Numbered from the stretch's first letter, positions 1-7,036 are shown. The stretch: 16,228 nt of DNA from Robiginitomaculum sp036478975 (GCA_036478975.1 JAZGFA010000064.1:1-16228), one strand, 5' to 3'. The notes: generated by a model from the letters alone, not told the origin. Numbers and translations: made by a program.

Positions 1-46
1 CTCAGGGAGAGGGAATACTAGCGTGAAAAAGGGTGCATTTATAAGT

Positions 47-88
47 CCTCCTCTCCCGAGGGAGTGGTGTCTCGAAGAGGTAGAGGGG
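47..88. repeat. REP-like structured intergenic repeat
   Basis: This GC-rich block in the leader of the first gene folds on itself. CTCCC (53-57) pairs with GGGAG (60-64), CTC (71-73) with GAG (77-79), and CCTC (47-50) with GAGG (83-86), giving a small cloverleaf-like shape. Short dispersed palindromes of this style are common between alphaproteobacterial genes. Only one clear copy lies in the window, although bases 1-14 (rich in GGGAGAGGG) could be the end of another. Calling it a repeat family is therefore inference. Confidence 0.35.
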
Positions 89-122
89 CTGGCGGACGGT
101 GATTGGAAAGCACTCGACCTAT

Positions 123-145
123 GTAAAGCTATCCTGTAACTTTAC
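123..145. promoter_or_regulatory. Possible operator upstream of the GST gene
   Basis: GTAAAG (123-128) and CTTTAC (140-145) form a perfect 6-bp inverted repeat separated by 11 bases, ending 24 bases before the GST start codon. An inverted repeat of this size close to a start is what a dimeric regulator would bind, but the arms are short and chance occurrence is quite possible. No convincing -35/-10 pair was found. Confidence 0.2.
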
Positions 146-169
146 CTCTCACATTTAGGAGGCCCCCCC

Positions 170-805
170 ATGATTACGCTCTATTTTCACCCGCTATCTT
201 TCCCAGCCCTCACCACGCTTTTTACCGCGCAGGCGGCGGGGGTGGACTATGAAAGCGTCGTCATAGACCTTGCGACCGGCGAGCATAAGAAGCCGGAATT
301 TCTCGCCATTAATCCCTTTGGCCGCGTGCCGGCGTTAACCCATGGCGATTATAAGCTGGCGGAGAGTAGCGCGATTATTCGCTATATCGCCAAGCTTGGA
401 AAATCTTCGCTCTACCCCGATGATGCAAAGACCCAAGGCACGATTGACCAATGGTCCGATTTTGTCGTCCACCATGTGCGCACCAATGTGGCGCGGGTGC
501 AGTTTAACCGCGTGCTTGCCCCGATGTTTGGCATGGAGCCTGACAAGGCATCCCTCGCCATGGGGCTTAAATTCCTCGAAGGCAGCTTGCCGATTGTTGA
601 GGCGCGTCTAAGCGATAGCCCGTTCCTCGCCGGCGACTCCATCACCCTCGCCGACATGTCCCTCATCGCCGCCCTAGAGCCCGCTAAAATGGCGGGGCTT
701 GACATGGAGCCTTACCCAAAGCTTATGAAATGGCTAACCGCCCGCCGCAGCGAAACATTCTACACCAATGTGCATAGCCATTTCGGTGCAGAACTTGGGA
801 TGTAG
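170..805 (+). CDS. Glutathione S-transferase, phi-like
   Basis: A 211-residue cytosolic protein with the two-domain GST layout. The N-terminal thioredoxin-like domain (about residues 1-78) has HPLS near the start, GEHKKPEF at 38-45, the NPFGRVPAL segment at 48-56 with the cis-proline Pro54, and the glutathione-contacting pair Glu65-Ser66. Ser10 falls where phi-class enzymes carry their catalytic serine, and the GEHK..(E/Y)(F/Y)LA.NPFG pattern is strikingly phi-like. The helical C-terminal domain contains FLAGDSITLADM, the usual N-capping motif. The enzyme would conjugate glutathione to electrophiles or reduce peroxides; its substrate cannot be told. The start is well supported by AGGAGG at 157-162, 7 bases before the ATG. 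It appears to be a single-gene unit, with a tRNA on the opposite strand downstream. Confidence 0.9.
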   Translation: MITLYFHPLSFPALTTLFTAQAAGVDYESVVIDLATGEHKKPEFLAINPFGRVPALTHGDYKLAESSAIIRYIAKLGKSSLYPDDAKTQGTIDQWSDFVVHHVRTNVARVQFNRVLAPMFGMEPDKASLAMGLKFLEGSLPIVEARLSDSPFLAGDSITLADMSLIAALEPAKMAGLDMEPYPKLMKWLTARRSETFYTNVHSHFGAELGM

Positions 806-828
806 GTTAGGGCGCGCGTTTAAACATG

Positions 829-902
829 TGACCCCGGGTGGATTTGAACCACCGGCCTCAAGATTAGGAATCTTGCGCTCTATCCAACTGAGCTACGGGA
901 CC
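829..902 (-). tRNA. tRNA-Arg (anticodon CCT)
   Basis: Read on the minus strand, the 74 bases fold as a full cloverleaf: a 7-bp acceptor stem, D stem GCTC/GAGC, anticodon stem CAAGA/TCTTG with loop TTCCTAA, a 5-base variable loop, and T stem GGTGG/CCACC with loop TTCAAAT. The anticodon CCT (866-868) reads AGG arginine codons. The acceptor stem contains two adjacent G-U wobbles (pairs 2 and 3), slightly weak but tolerable. CCA is not encoded and would be added after transcription. The gene stands alone between GST and the nuclease. Confidence 0.95.
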
Positions 903-906
903 ATGG

Positions 907-960
907 GCGGGGCTTTAGCGCGCATAGCCCCGCGCGCCAAGGACTGATTCGACTCTTGGC
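907..960. other. Two tandem inverted repeats upstream of tRNA-Arg
   Basis: GCGGGGCT (907-914) and AGCCCCGC (926-933) form a perfect 8-bp stem around an 11-base loop. Next to it GCCAAG (936-941) and CTTGGC (955-960) form a 6-bp stem around 13 bases. On the minus strand both lie just 5' of the tRNA, so they may belong to its promoter or leader. The role is unknown. Confidence 0.4.
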
Positions 961-1023
961 TTCCCATGGGCGATAAGGCTTTATGTGGACGCTATCATTA
1001 CACTTAACCGTTGAGCCGCGCCC

Positions 1024-1842
1024 GTGAAGGCGTGGAGCAAACGCGCGATTGCCTTTGCCGGCGCTATGCTGCTCGGCGCCGGGGCTGGCGGAGCTATGCG
1101 CGCACCGTTAGAGCTTGGGGAGAGCGGGCGGGTTGAGCGGGTTGTCGACGGGGATACTCTGTACTTAGAAGGCGGGCTTAAGGTGCGACTTGCGGCCATG
1201 GACGCGCCGGAAATGCCGCCTAGCCGCGCAAGGCGCACGGGCGCTATGGACGGCCCTTACGCGGAGCAAAGCAAGGCGGCGCTGATAGCCATCACCGATA
1301 ATCGCCGCGTTGGCCTGTATTATGGCGGCGCGCGCCGTGACCGCTACAAACGCGCTTTAGCCCAAGTTTACACCCTCGACGCGGCGGGCAATAAGGATGT
1401 GTGGGCGCAGCAGGAAATGGTGAAGCTCGGCATGGCGCGGGTTTATACTTGGCCCGACACCTATCAAGATACGGCAAAACTATACGCGGCGGAGCGCGAG
1501 GCGCGGGCGGCGGGGCGCGGCATTTGGGCCGATGATTATTATGCCATTCGCGGGCCAAGCCCTGACGATTTGGCCCAAGACGTGGACAGTTTTCAGCTGG
1601 TCGAAGGCATTATCACTTCGGCGGCGAATGTGCGTGGCATGACCTACTTAAATTTCGGCGCAAGCTATAAAACCGACTTCACCATAACCGTAAATAAGAA
1701 AAGCAAAAAACGCTTTGACGCGGCGGGCATAGATTTGCTTGCCCTTGAAGGCGCGCGCGTACGGGTGCGCGGCTGGATAGAACTCCATAACGGCCCCGCC
1801 ATATGGCTAGACCACCCCGAACGGCTAGAGGTTTTGGACTAG
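1024..1842 (+). CDS. Exported thermonuclease (SNase family) with OB-like C-terminal domain
   Basis: A 272-residue Ca2+-dependent-type nuclease. An uncleaved or cleaved signal sequence covers about residues 1-25 (basic start, then a run of Ala, Gly and Leu). The SNase domain (about 35-175) has VDGDT at 41-45 and RLAAMDAPE, whose Arg55, Asp60 and Glu63 match staphylococcal nuclease Arg35, Asp40 and Glu43. DRYKRALA follows, whose Arg110 matches Arg87, so the catalytic set is complete. The last 85 or so residues (YLNFGASYKTDFT, VRVRGW, GPAIWLDHPE) look like the OB-type extension seen on many alphaproteobacterial members; this is from memory of the family. The start is GTG with a poor Shine-Dalgarno, chosen because it supplies the signal peptide; the next Met is residue 15 and would spoil it. 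It probably degrades nucleic acids in the periplasm or outside the cell. It ends in a terminator shared with carD. Confidence 0.88.
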   Translation: MKAWSKRAIAFAGAMLLGAGAGGAMRAPLELGESGRVERVVDGDTLYLEGGLKVRLAAMDAPEMPPSRARRTGAMDGPYAEQSKAALIAITDNRRVGLYYGGARRDRYKRALAQVYTLDAAGNKDVWAQQEMVKLGMARVYTWPDTYQDTAKLYAAEREARAAGRGIWADDYYAIRGPSPDDLAQDVDSFQLVEGIITSAANVRGMTYLNFGASYKTDFTITVNKKSKKRFDAAGIDLLALEGARVRVRGWIELHNGPAIWLDHPERLEVLD

Positions 1843-1860
1843 GGCATAACGCTCAAACAA

Positions 1861-1893
1861 AAAACCCGCCGCGAGTAATCGGGCGGGGTTTTT
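1861..1893. terminator. Bidirectional intrinsic terminator between the nuclease gene and carD
   Basis: AAAACCCGCC (1861-1870) pairs with GGCGGG (1882-1887), then TTTT after a one-base G bulge, closing a loop of 11 bases. The stem has A-run and T-run flanks, so it can end transcripts from both convergent genes. Confidence 0.8.
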
Positions 1894-1915
1894 ATATTTA
1901 AATTTTTCCAGAGGT

Positions 1916-2566
<651 letters not shown>

Positions 2567-2614
2567 GTGTGGAATGCCTTTGTTAAATGATCTATCTTGC
2601 CGCCTAAGACAAGC

Positions 2615-2650
2615 AAACGGCACGGGCATAAATTATGGCCCGCGCCGTTT
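2615..2650 (-). promoter_or_regulatory. Hairpin in the carD 5' leader
   Basis: Bases 2615-2627 and 2638-2650 form a 13-bp inverted repeat around a 10-base loop. The single mismatch is a tolerated G-U in minus-strand RNA but A-C in plus-strand RNA, so the structure fits carD transcription. There is no T-run after it, so it is unlikely to be a plain terminator for fdxA. It starts about 12 bases downstream of the proposed -10 box, so it would lie at the 5' end of the mRNA. Confidence 0.6.
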
Positions 2651-2661
2651 GTTCAAATTAG

Positions 2662-2670
2662 AGTATAACA
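2662..2670 (-). promoter_or_regulatory. Putative extended -10 promoter for carD
   Basis: Minus-strand TGTTATACT fits an extended -10 element (TGn followed by TATACT at 2667-2662). No good -35 box stands 16-18 bases upstream, which is typical of extended -10 promoters. It would let carD be expressed separately from fdxA. Confidence 0.4.
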
Positions 2671-2687
2671 CATTTTTTCGGTAAAAT

Positions 2688-3035
2688 CTAGCCGTCATCG
2701 CCCTTGCCGGGCTTTTCGCTGAAATATTTTTCAAACTTACCGGTCTCGTCGGCAAATTTATCCGCGTCGGCGGGCACGTCGCCAATCACCGTAATAACCG
2801 GCCAAAGCTCTGCATATTTGGAATTAATGGCGAGCCATTTGCCGTCCTTATCGTCTTCCGTATCGGGGACGATGGCGTCGACCGGACATTCAGGCTCGCA
2901 AACGCCGCAATCAATGCATTCATCGGGATGAATGACGAGCATGTTTTCGCCCTCATAGAAGCAATCTACTGGGCAGACTTCGACGCAATCCATATGCTTG
3001 CACTTAATGCATTCGTCTTTGACAATATAGGTCAT
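2688..3035 (-). CDS. fdxA: Seven-iron ferredoxin FdxA (3Fe-4S/4Fe-4S)
   Basis: A 115-residue Azotobacter FdI-type ferredoxin. All seven ligands can be placed: Cys9, Cys17 and Cys50 for the 3Fe-4S cluster, and Cys21, Cys40, Cys43 and Cys46 for the 4Fe-4S cluster. Cys12 and Cys25 are the extra non-ligand cysteines also present in FdI. The C-terminal half (about 60-115) is the usual long acidic extension (AELWPVI region), ending in a Lys/Gly/Asp-rich tail. It carries electrons at low potential in the cytosol; its redox partner is not shown here. The start has AAAGG 6 bases upstream. It lies 127 bases downstream of the helicase-family gene and 121 bases upstream of carD, matching the conserved order in Alphaproteobacteria, except that the small S4-domain gene usually between helicase and fdxA is missing. 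Confidence 0.97.
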   Translation of the reverse strand: MTYIVKDECIKCKHMDCVEVCPVDCFYEGENMLVIHPDECIDCGVCEPECPVDAIVPDTEDDKDGKWLAINSKYAELWPVITVIGDVPADADKFADETGKFEKYFSEKPGKGDDG

Positions 3036-3062
3036 GGCGGCCTTTATAGTGATTACCCGTTG

Positions 3063-3099
3063 TGAACGTTCATGTGGCCCCGCGCGCGGGATTTGTCAA
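3063..3099 (-). promoter_or_regulatory. Putative fdxA promoter with two perfect palindromes
   Basis: On the minus strand a perfect TTGACA (3099-3094) is followed after 17 bases by CACATG (3076-3071), a poor -10. Between them lies the 12-bp palindrome CCCGCGCGCGGG (3079-3090), and overlapping the -10 edge lies the 10-bp palindrome TGAACGTTCA (3063-3072). A weak -10 with palindromes over the spacer and start region suggests a regulated promoter. The regulator is not recognised. Confidence 0.4.
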
Positions 3100-3162
3100 C
3101 TAGGGCAGGCGGAATGTCGCGCCTATTCACAGCTGGCATAGGTCCGTAGAAAATCGGGCAGG

Positions 3163-4770
3163 CTAGTCCTTTTTGGGTGCTTGCAATGCGGCAAGGGCGG
3201 CGAAGGGACTGTCCTCTAGCTTACGCACGGGCTTTGCCGGTTTATAGCTATTATCCTCGCGCGGCTTATGGGGCTTTTTGCCCTTAAAATTAGCCCGCGG
3301 GCGTTTTTGGCGCGTATTATCCGCGCGGCCCGTTTGATCCGTGCCCTTTGGGCTCTGCGGCGCGCGCGCCGGCTTATTAAAGGGTGTGTAGGGCATAAAC
3401 CAAATTTCAGTTTGGTCTTCACGAATAGGGTGGCCGTCCGCGTCTTCGCCAATGGCAGGCATGTAATAGACAAGCGGCAGGGGGCCGGTTTTTTTAGTGA
3501 CCTTAGGCTTAGGCGGGGCGGGCATATTGTGTTTAGGCTTGCCGTCCTTGCCAAGGCTATGGGGGGAGGCTTGCGGGGCCGTGTCCGTCTCTAGGGCCGC
3601 GTCCATGGCCGCGCCGCGCCCAATTGGCGTATCGGTTTCGCTAAGCTGGGCCGCGTCATAATCATCGGCGGCCTTGCCCTTGCCCTCTACGGTATGCGCC
3701 GTGCTGGGTTTGGGCTGATTTTGGTTTTTAGGCGGCTTGAAATTGGACTGCTCGGATTTATAGCCCAGCGCCCGTAGCACGTCCTTGCACTCATCAAAGC
3801 TAGAGCCAAGCAGGGCCAGCATTTCGAGCGAAATATGGAACTTTGTCCCGCGCGCTTCGGTCTTGGCCTGACGAATAACGCCGGCAAGCCGGTTTAAAAT
3901 ATCGACGCGGATAATGCGTGTGCCGCGTCCGCTATAGCCGGCCGCATTAAACGCCGCTTCGCTATAGCCGTCTTCCATCGCAATGGACGTGACGCCGGCA
4001 AAGGGAATGAACGGTTTTTTGTCGCCGCCATTATCGGCGGCTTGGGCAAAGGCGGTGAGGATGGAAAATAGTCGCGCCGGAGCCGGGCGGATAAGCTCTG
4101 GCATATAGACGAAATATTCGCCAAAGCGCAGGCCCGTGCTGCGGACGTCGCCGCGAGCGTCGGATTCTAGCGCTTTGATTTTCGCCTCATTGCCGCGCCG
4201 CTGCATCAGGCCATTGACCTCAAACATTTCAAAGGCAAAGCCGCGCGCCGCGGGCATAACGTCCTTGCTGGTCATCAAGCTTTCCAAAAGCTTTAGCGGG
4301 GTGAGCTTGGTGGTAATCTCGCTTTGGATAAAATCATTAAGGCGGGCGGCGAGCATATCGCGCAATTTAACTGTGCCATGCTCCGCGCCGATGACGTCAA
4401 CAACCGGATGAAGAATGGATTTACCCGGCGATATAAGGCCGACTTTGGCCTCGCCCCAGCGCACAGCGCCGTCTTCGCCAAGGCTGAACACGTCGTGCTG
4501 GGCGCTAATCATGGCGGTCATGCGCCGGTCAATTTCCGGGCCAGCCGCTTGCAGGGCGGCGGCTTCAACGGCCTTGGCGTCAAGCGCGCCTTCAGGGGCG
4601 GAGCTATTGTCATCGGCGATAAATTTAAGCCCGTCGAGCTTGCCAACCACTTGGCCCTGGGCGCTGACTACGCCTTCTGAGTCGATGTTCACGTCCATAG
4701 CTGCTTGGCCTAATTTCTTCTGAGCGCCCGTGTGCGCCGATATTTGATATTTGTCTTCTACAAGGCGCAC
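3163..4770 (-). CDS. C-terminal half of SUV3/MgpS-like helicase protein; ATPase half missing
   Basis: This 535-codon frame matches, from memory of the family, the C-terminal region of the roughly 1000-residue alphaproteobacterial SUV3-like helicase that neighbours fdxA-carD. Recognisable blocks are GQVVGKLDGLKF (about 40-51), SLGEDGAVRWGE (96-107), ARLNDFIQSEITTKL, LKLLES, ARGFAFEMFE, GLRFGEYFVYMPELIRPAPARL (about 214-236), a GYSGRGTR..RVDILNRLAGVIR stretch, and LLGSSFDECKDVLRALGY. A long Pro/Lys-rich disordered part follows, closing with DSPFAALAAL, a typical ending. There is no Walker A, DEAD/DEAH or other helicase motif, in this frame or upstream: the frame runs open only to a stop at 4846-4848, without helicase-like residues. 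The start is uncertain: GTG at 4770 or ATG at 4698, neither with a strong Shine-Dalgarno. The C-terminal part may act alone, bind a separately encoded ATPase half, or be a slowly decaying remnant. The frame has no internal stops. Confidence 0.6.
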   Translation of the reverse strand: MRLVEDKYQISAHTGAQKKLGQAAMDVNIDSEGVVSAQGQVVGKLDGLKFIADDNSSAPEGALDAKAVEAAALQAAGPEIDRRMTAMISAQHDVFSLGEDGAVRWGEAKVGLISPGKSILHPVVDVIGAEHGTVKLRDMLAARLNDFIQSEITTKLTPLKLLESLMTSKDVMPAARGFAFEMFEVNGLMQRRGNEAKIKALESDARGDVRSTGLRFGEYFVYMPELIRPAPARLFSILTAFAQAADNGGDKKPFIPFAGVTSIAMEDGYSEAAFNAAGYSGRGTRIIRVDILNRLAGVIRQAKTEARGTKFHISLEMLALLGSSFDECKDVLRALGYKSEQSNFKPPKNQNQPKPSTAHTVEGKGKAADDYDAAQLSETDTPIGRGAAMDAALETDTAPQASPHSLGKDGKPKHNMPAPPKPKVTKKTGPLPLVYYMPAIGEDADGHPIREDQTEIWFMPYTPFNKPARAPQSPKGTDQTGRADNTRQKRPRANFKGKKPHKPREDNSYKPAKPVRKLEDSPFAALAALQAPKKD

Positions 4771-4853
4771 GGGCCGCCGCCAAGTCTCAATATGGCCAAT
4801 CCCATTAGATTTATTGACCCGTAATGCGTGTAGGCTAGCGCGGGCTTAAGCGC

Positions 4854-4880
4854 TTGAATATGCAACAATATGCATATAAA
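4854..4880 (+). promoter_or_regulatory. Putative promoter/operator of the thiolase operon
   Basis: TTGAAT (4854-4859) and TATAAA (4875-4880) form a -35/-10-like pair with a short 15-base spacer. Inside it AATATGCA occurs twice as a direct repeat (4857-4864 and 4867-4874), one helical turn apart, and the second copy runs into ATATGCATAT. This looks like a regulator site overlapping the promoter. Function is inferred only from position, 33 bases before the start of the thiolase gene. Confidence 0.4.
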
Positions 4881-4912
4881 AGAAGTGGAAATCAATCATT
4901 ATAGGAGACGTC

Positions 4913-6088
4913 ATGAGAGACGCCGTTATCGTATCTACCGCCCGCACCCCCATTGGCCGCGCTTACCGCGGCGCTTTTAATGCTACGCCGTCGCCGACCT
5001 TGGCCGGCCATTGTATTGACGAGGCGGTAAAACGCGCCGGCATTGACGGGGCGCAGGTTGATGATGTGGTCATGGGCTGCGCGCTGCAGCAGGGCGTGCA
5101 GGTCACCATTGGCCGTAACGCCGTGCTCGCCTCTAGCCTGCCGGTCACCGTGGCGGCGCAAAGCATTGATCGCCAGTGCAGCTCTGGCATGATTGCCATT
5201 GGCGCGGCGGCGAAGCAGATTATCTGTGACGGCCAAACCATCGCCATTGGCGGCGGGGTCGAATCCGTCTCCATGGTGCAAACCGCCCAGATGCGGGTAG
5301 AGCCAGATATGAATGTGATTAAAAACCATCCCAAAGCCTATATCCAAATGATTGATACGGCGGAAATTGTCGCCAAGCGTTATGGCATTTCGCGCGAGGC
5401 GCAGGACGCCTACGCCCTGACCTCTCAGCAGCGCACCCATGCGGCGCAGCAGGCCGGAAAATTTGACGACGAAATCGTCCCGCTTGCCTCAACAATGATG
5501 GTCAAGAATAAAGAGACCGGCGAAATTTCAAAACAAGAAACCACCTTGATGAAGGATGAAGGCAATCGCCCGTCGACAAACCTTGAGGGTCTGTCTGGTC
5601 TTAAGGCCGTGCGCGGCGAAGGCCATGTTATCACCGCCGGTAATGCGAGCCAGCTTTCCGATGGCGCGTCCGTTAGCGTGCTAATGGAGGGCCGTGAAGC
5701 GGAGCGCCGCGGCCTGTCGCCGCTCGGTATTTATCGCGGCATTTCCGTTGCCGGATTAGAGCCTGATGAAATGGGCATTGGCCCGATTTACGCTATCCCA
5801 AAACTGCTAAAAGCGCACGGCCTAACAATGGACGATATTGGCCTGTGGGAGCTGAACGAAGCTTTCGCGGTTCAGGTGATTCATTGCCGCGACGTGCTGG
5901 GTATTCCGGATGAAATTCTCAACGTCAATGGCGGCGCAATTTCCGTTGGTCATCCTTACGGTATGAGCGGAGCGCGCATGGTCGCCCACGCCTTAATCGA
6001 GGGTAAAAGACGCGGCGCGAAATATGTTGTTTCGACAATGTGTATTGGCGGCGGCATGGGCGCGGCTGGACTTTTTGAGGTCGCATAG
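4913..6088 (+). CDS. Thiolase (acetyl-CoA C-acyltransferase/acetyltransferase)
   Basis: A 391-residue cytosolic thiolase of normal length. The nucleophile is Cys89 in DRQCSSGM. NEAF at 315-318, His347 in GHPYG and Cys377 in CIGGG complete the catalytic set. It would split 3-ketoacyl-CoA to acetyl-CoA and a shortened acyl-CoA, or run the reverse condensation. The sequence does not tell biosynthetic (PhaA-like) from degradative (FadA-like) use or chain length. The start is supported by AGGAG (4903-4907), 5 bases before ATG. It opens a three-gene unit: the SDR gene follows after 33 bases, and its product acts on the adjacent step. No acyl-CoA dehydrogenase or CoA ligase is present in the window. 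Confidence 0.93.
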   Translation: MRDAVIVSTARTPIGRAYRGAFNATPSPTLAGHCIDEAVKRAGIDGAQVDDVVMGCALQQGVQVTIGRNAVLASSLPVTVAAQSIDRQCSSGMIAIGAAAKQIICDGQTIAIGGGVESVSMVQTAQMRVEPDMNVIKNHPKAYIQMIDTAEIVAKRYGISREAQDAYALTSQQRTHAAQQAGKFDDEIVPLASTMMVKNKETGEISKQETTLMKDEGNRPSTNLEGLSGLKAVRGEGHVITAGNASQLSDGASVSVLMEGREAERRGLSPLGIYRGISVAGLEPDEMGIGPIYAIPKLLKAHGLTMDDIGLWELNEAFAVQVIHCRDVLGIPDEILNVNGGAISVGHPYGMSGARMVAHALIEGKRRGAKYVVSTMCIGGGMGAAGLFEVA

Positions 6089-6121
6089 TCTTTATAAAAC
6101 AATGATTTAAGAGAATAAGAT

Positions 6122-7036
6122 ATGAGCAATATTAAGTTTGAAAACCGCGTCGCCATCGTTACGGGGGCGGGCGGAGGTCTTGGCCGCGCCCATGCTTTGG
6201 CGCTGGCATCACGCGGCGTAAAAGTGGTGGTCAATGATTTAGGCGGCGCGGTTGACGGCACGGGCGGCGGCGCGACTATGGCGCAAAATGTCGTGGCTGA
6301 GATTGAAGCGGCGGGCGGCACGGCGATTGCTAATGGCGCCAATGTCACCAAAGTTGACGAGGTTGAAGCGATGGTTTCTGAGGCGATTTCCGCCTTTGGC
6401 AAGGTCGATATTTTGGTCAATAATGCTGGAATATTACGCGACAAATCTTTTGCAAAAATGACCTTAGAAGACTTCAAACTTGTGCTTGATGTTCACCTGA
6501 TGGGATCGGCAATTTGCTCTAAGGCAGTGTGGGGACATATGCGCGAAAATGGCTATGGCCGCATCGTGATGACCACGAGCAGTTCTGGCATGTATGGCAA
6601 TTTTGGGCAGGCCAATTACGGCGCGGCCAAGGCCGGCCTGTCGGGGCTGATGCGGACGCTTTGCCTAGAAGGGGCGAAATATGACATTCGGGTGAATTGC
6701 CTGTCTCCGGTAGCGGCGACGCGGATGACTGAAAATCTTATGCCGCAAGAAATACTGGATTTACTGACCGTAGAATCCGTAGCCGAAGGGCTTGTCTATT
6801 TAGTGTGCGACGATGCGCCTAACCGCACGATTTTATGCGCCGGAGCCGGCGGATACGCCGCGACGAAAGTGTTTGAAACCTCCGGCATTAATCTTCGCCC
6901 CGAAGATCAAACGGCGGAAAATGTCGCGAAATATTGGGACAAAATTATCGGCGAGGATGGGCAAAGCGAATTTACCAATGGCTCCGAGCAGGGCGCGAAA
7001 TTTTTGACACGTATACAAGGCGGCGATTTCACGTAA
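6122..7036 (+). CDS. MFE-2-type short-chain dehydrogenase, likely (3R)-hydroxyacyl-CoA dehydrogenase
   Basis: A 304-residue SDR. The nucleotide-binding TGAGGGLGRAHAL motif is at 14-26, followed by VVNDLGGAVDGTG (37-48), a signature of the dehydrogenase part of peroxisomal multifunctional enzyme type 2 (HSD17B4/Fox2); the Asp at the end of strand 2 points to NAD(H). NNAG is at 100-103. The catalytic set is Ser153, Tyr166 and Lys170 in SSSGMYGNFGQANYGAAK, nearly the MFE-2 sequence at this site. The C-terminal extension (about 235-304) resembles MFE-2 and is longer than in FabG-type enzymes. It should oxidise (3R)-hydroxyacyl-CoA to 3-ketoacyl-CoA or the reverse, in the cytosol. It lies 33 bases after thiolase and 36 before the MaoC hydratase. 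Exact substrate is inferred; other MFE-2-like SDRs act on steroid or branched acyl-CoAs. Confidence 0.9.
   Translation: MSNIKFENRVAIVTGAGGGLGRAHALALASRGVKVVVNDLGGAVDGTGGGATMAQNVVAEIEAAGGTAIANGANVTKVDEVEAMVSEAISAFGKVDILVNNAGILRDKSFAKMTLEDFKLVLDVHLMGSAICSKAVWGHMRENGYGRIVMTTSSSGMYGNFGQANYGAAKAGLSGLMRTLCLEGAKYDIRVNCLSPVAATRMTENLMPQEILDLLTVESVAEGLVYLVCDDAPNRTILCAGAGGYAATKVFETSGINLRPEDQTAENVAKYWDKIIGEDGQSEFTNGSEQGAKFLTRIQGGDFT

Noticed and set aside
829..902. tRNA as an integration site for a genomic island
   Set aside because: There is no integrase, no direct repeat of the tRNA 3' end and no shift in composition on either side.
2567..2629. 21-codon N-terminal extension of carD starting at the ATG at 2629
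   Set aside because: The ATG lies in a hairpin loop, the extra residues match no CarD family sequence, and the ATG at 2566 starts the usual MAEKK-type leader.
3063..3072. TGAACGTTCA as an alphaproteobacterial LexA (SOS) box
   Set aside because: The LexA box in this class is GTTC-N7-GTTC; only one GTTC is present at the site.
4136..4723. Overlapping plus-strand frames inside the helicase-family gene
   Set aside because: They are Arg/Ala/Ser-rich shadow translations of the GC-rich minus-strand gene, without ribosome sites or recognisable domains.
4892..5440. A 182-codon minus-strand frame inside the thiolase gene
   Set aside because: His/Arg/Gly-rich shadow of a conserved thiolase; the thiolase catalytic motifs leave no doubt about the true strand.
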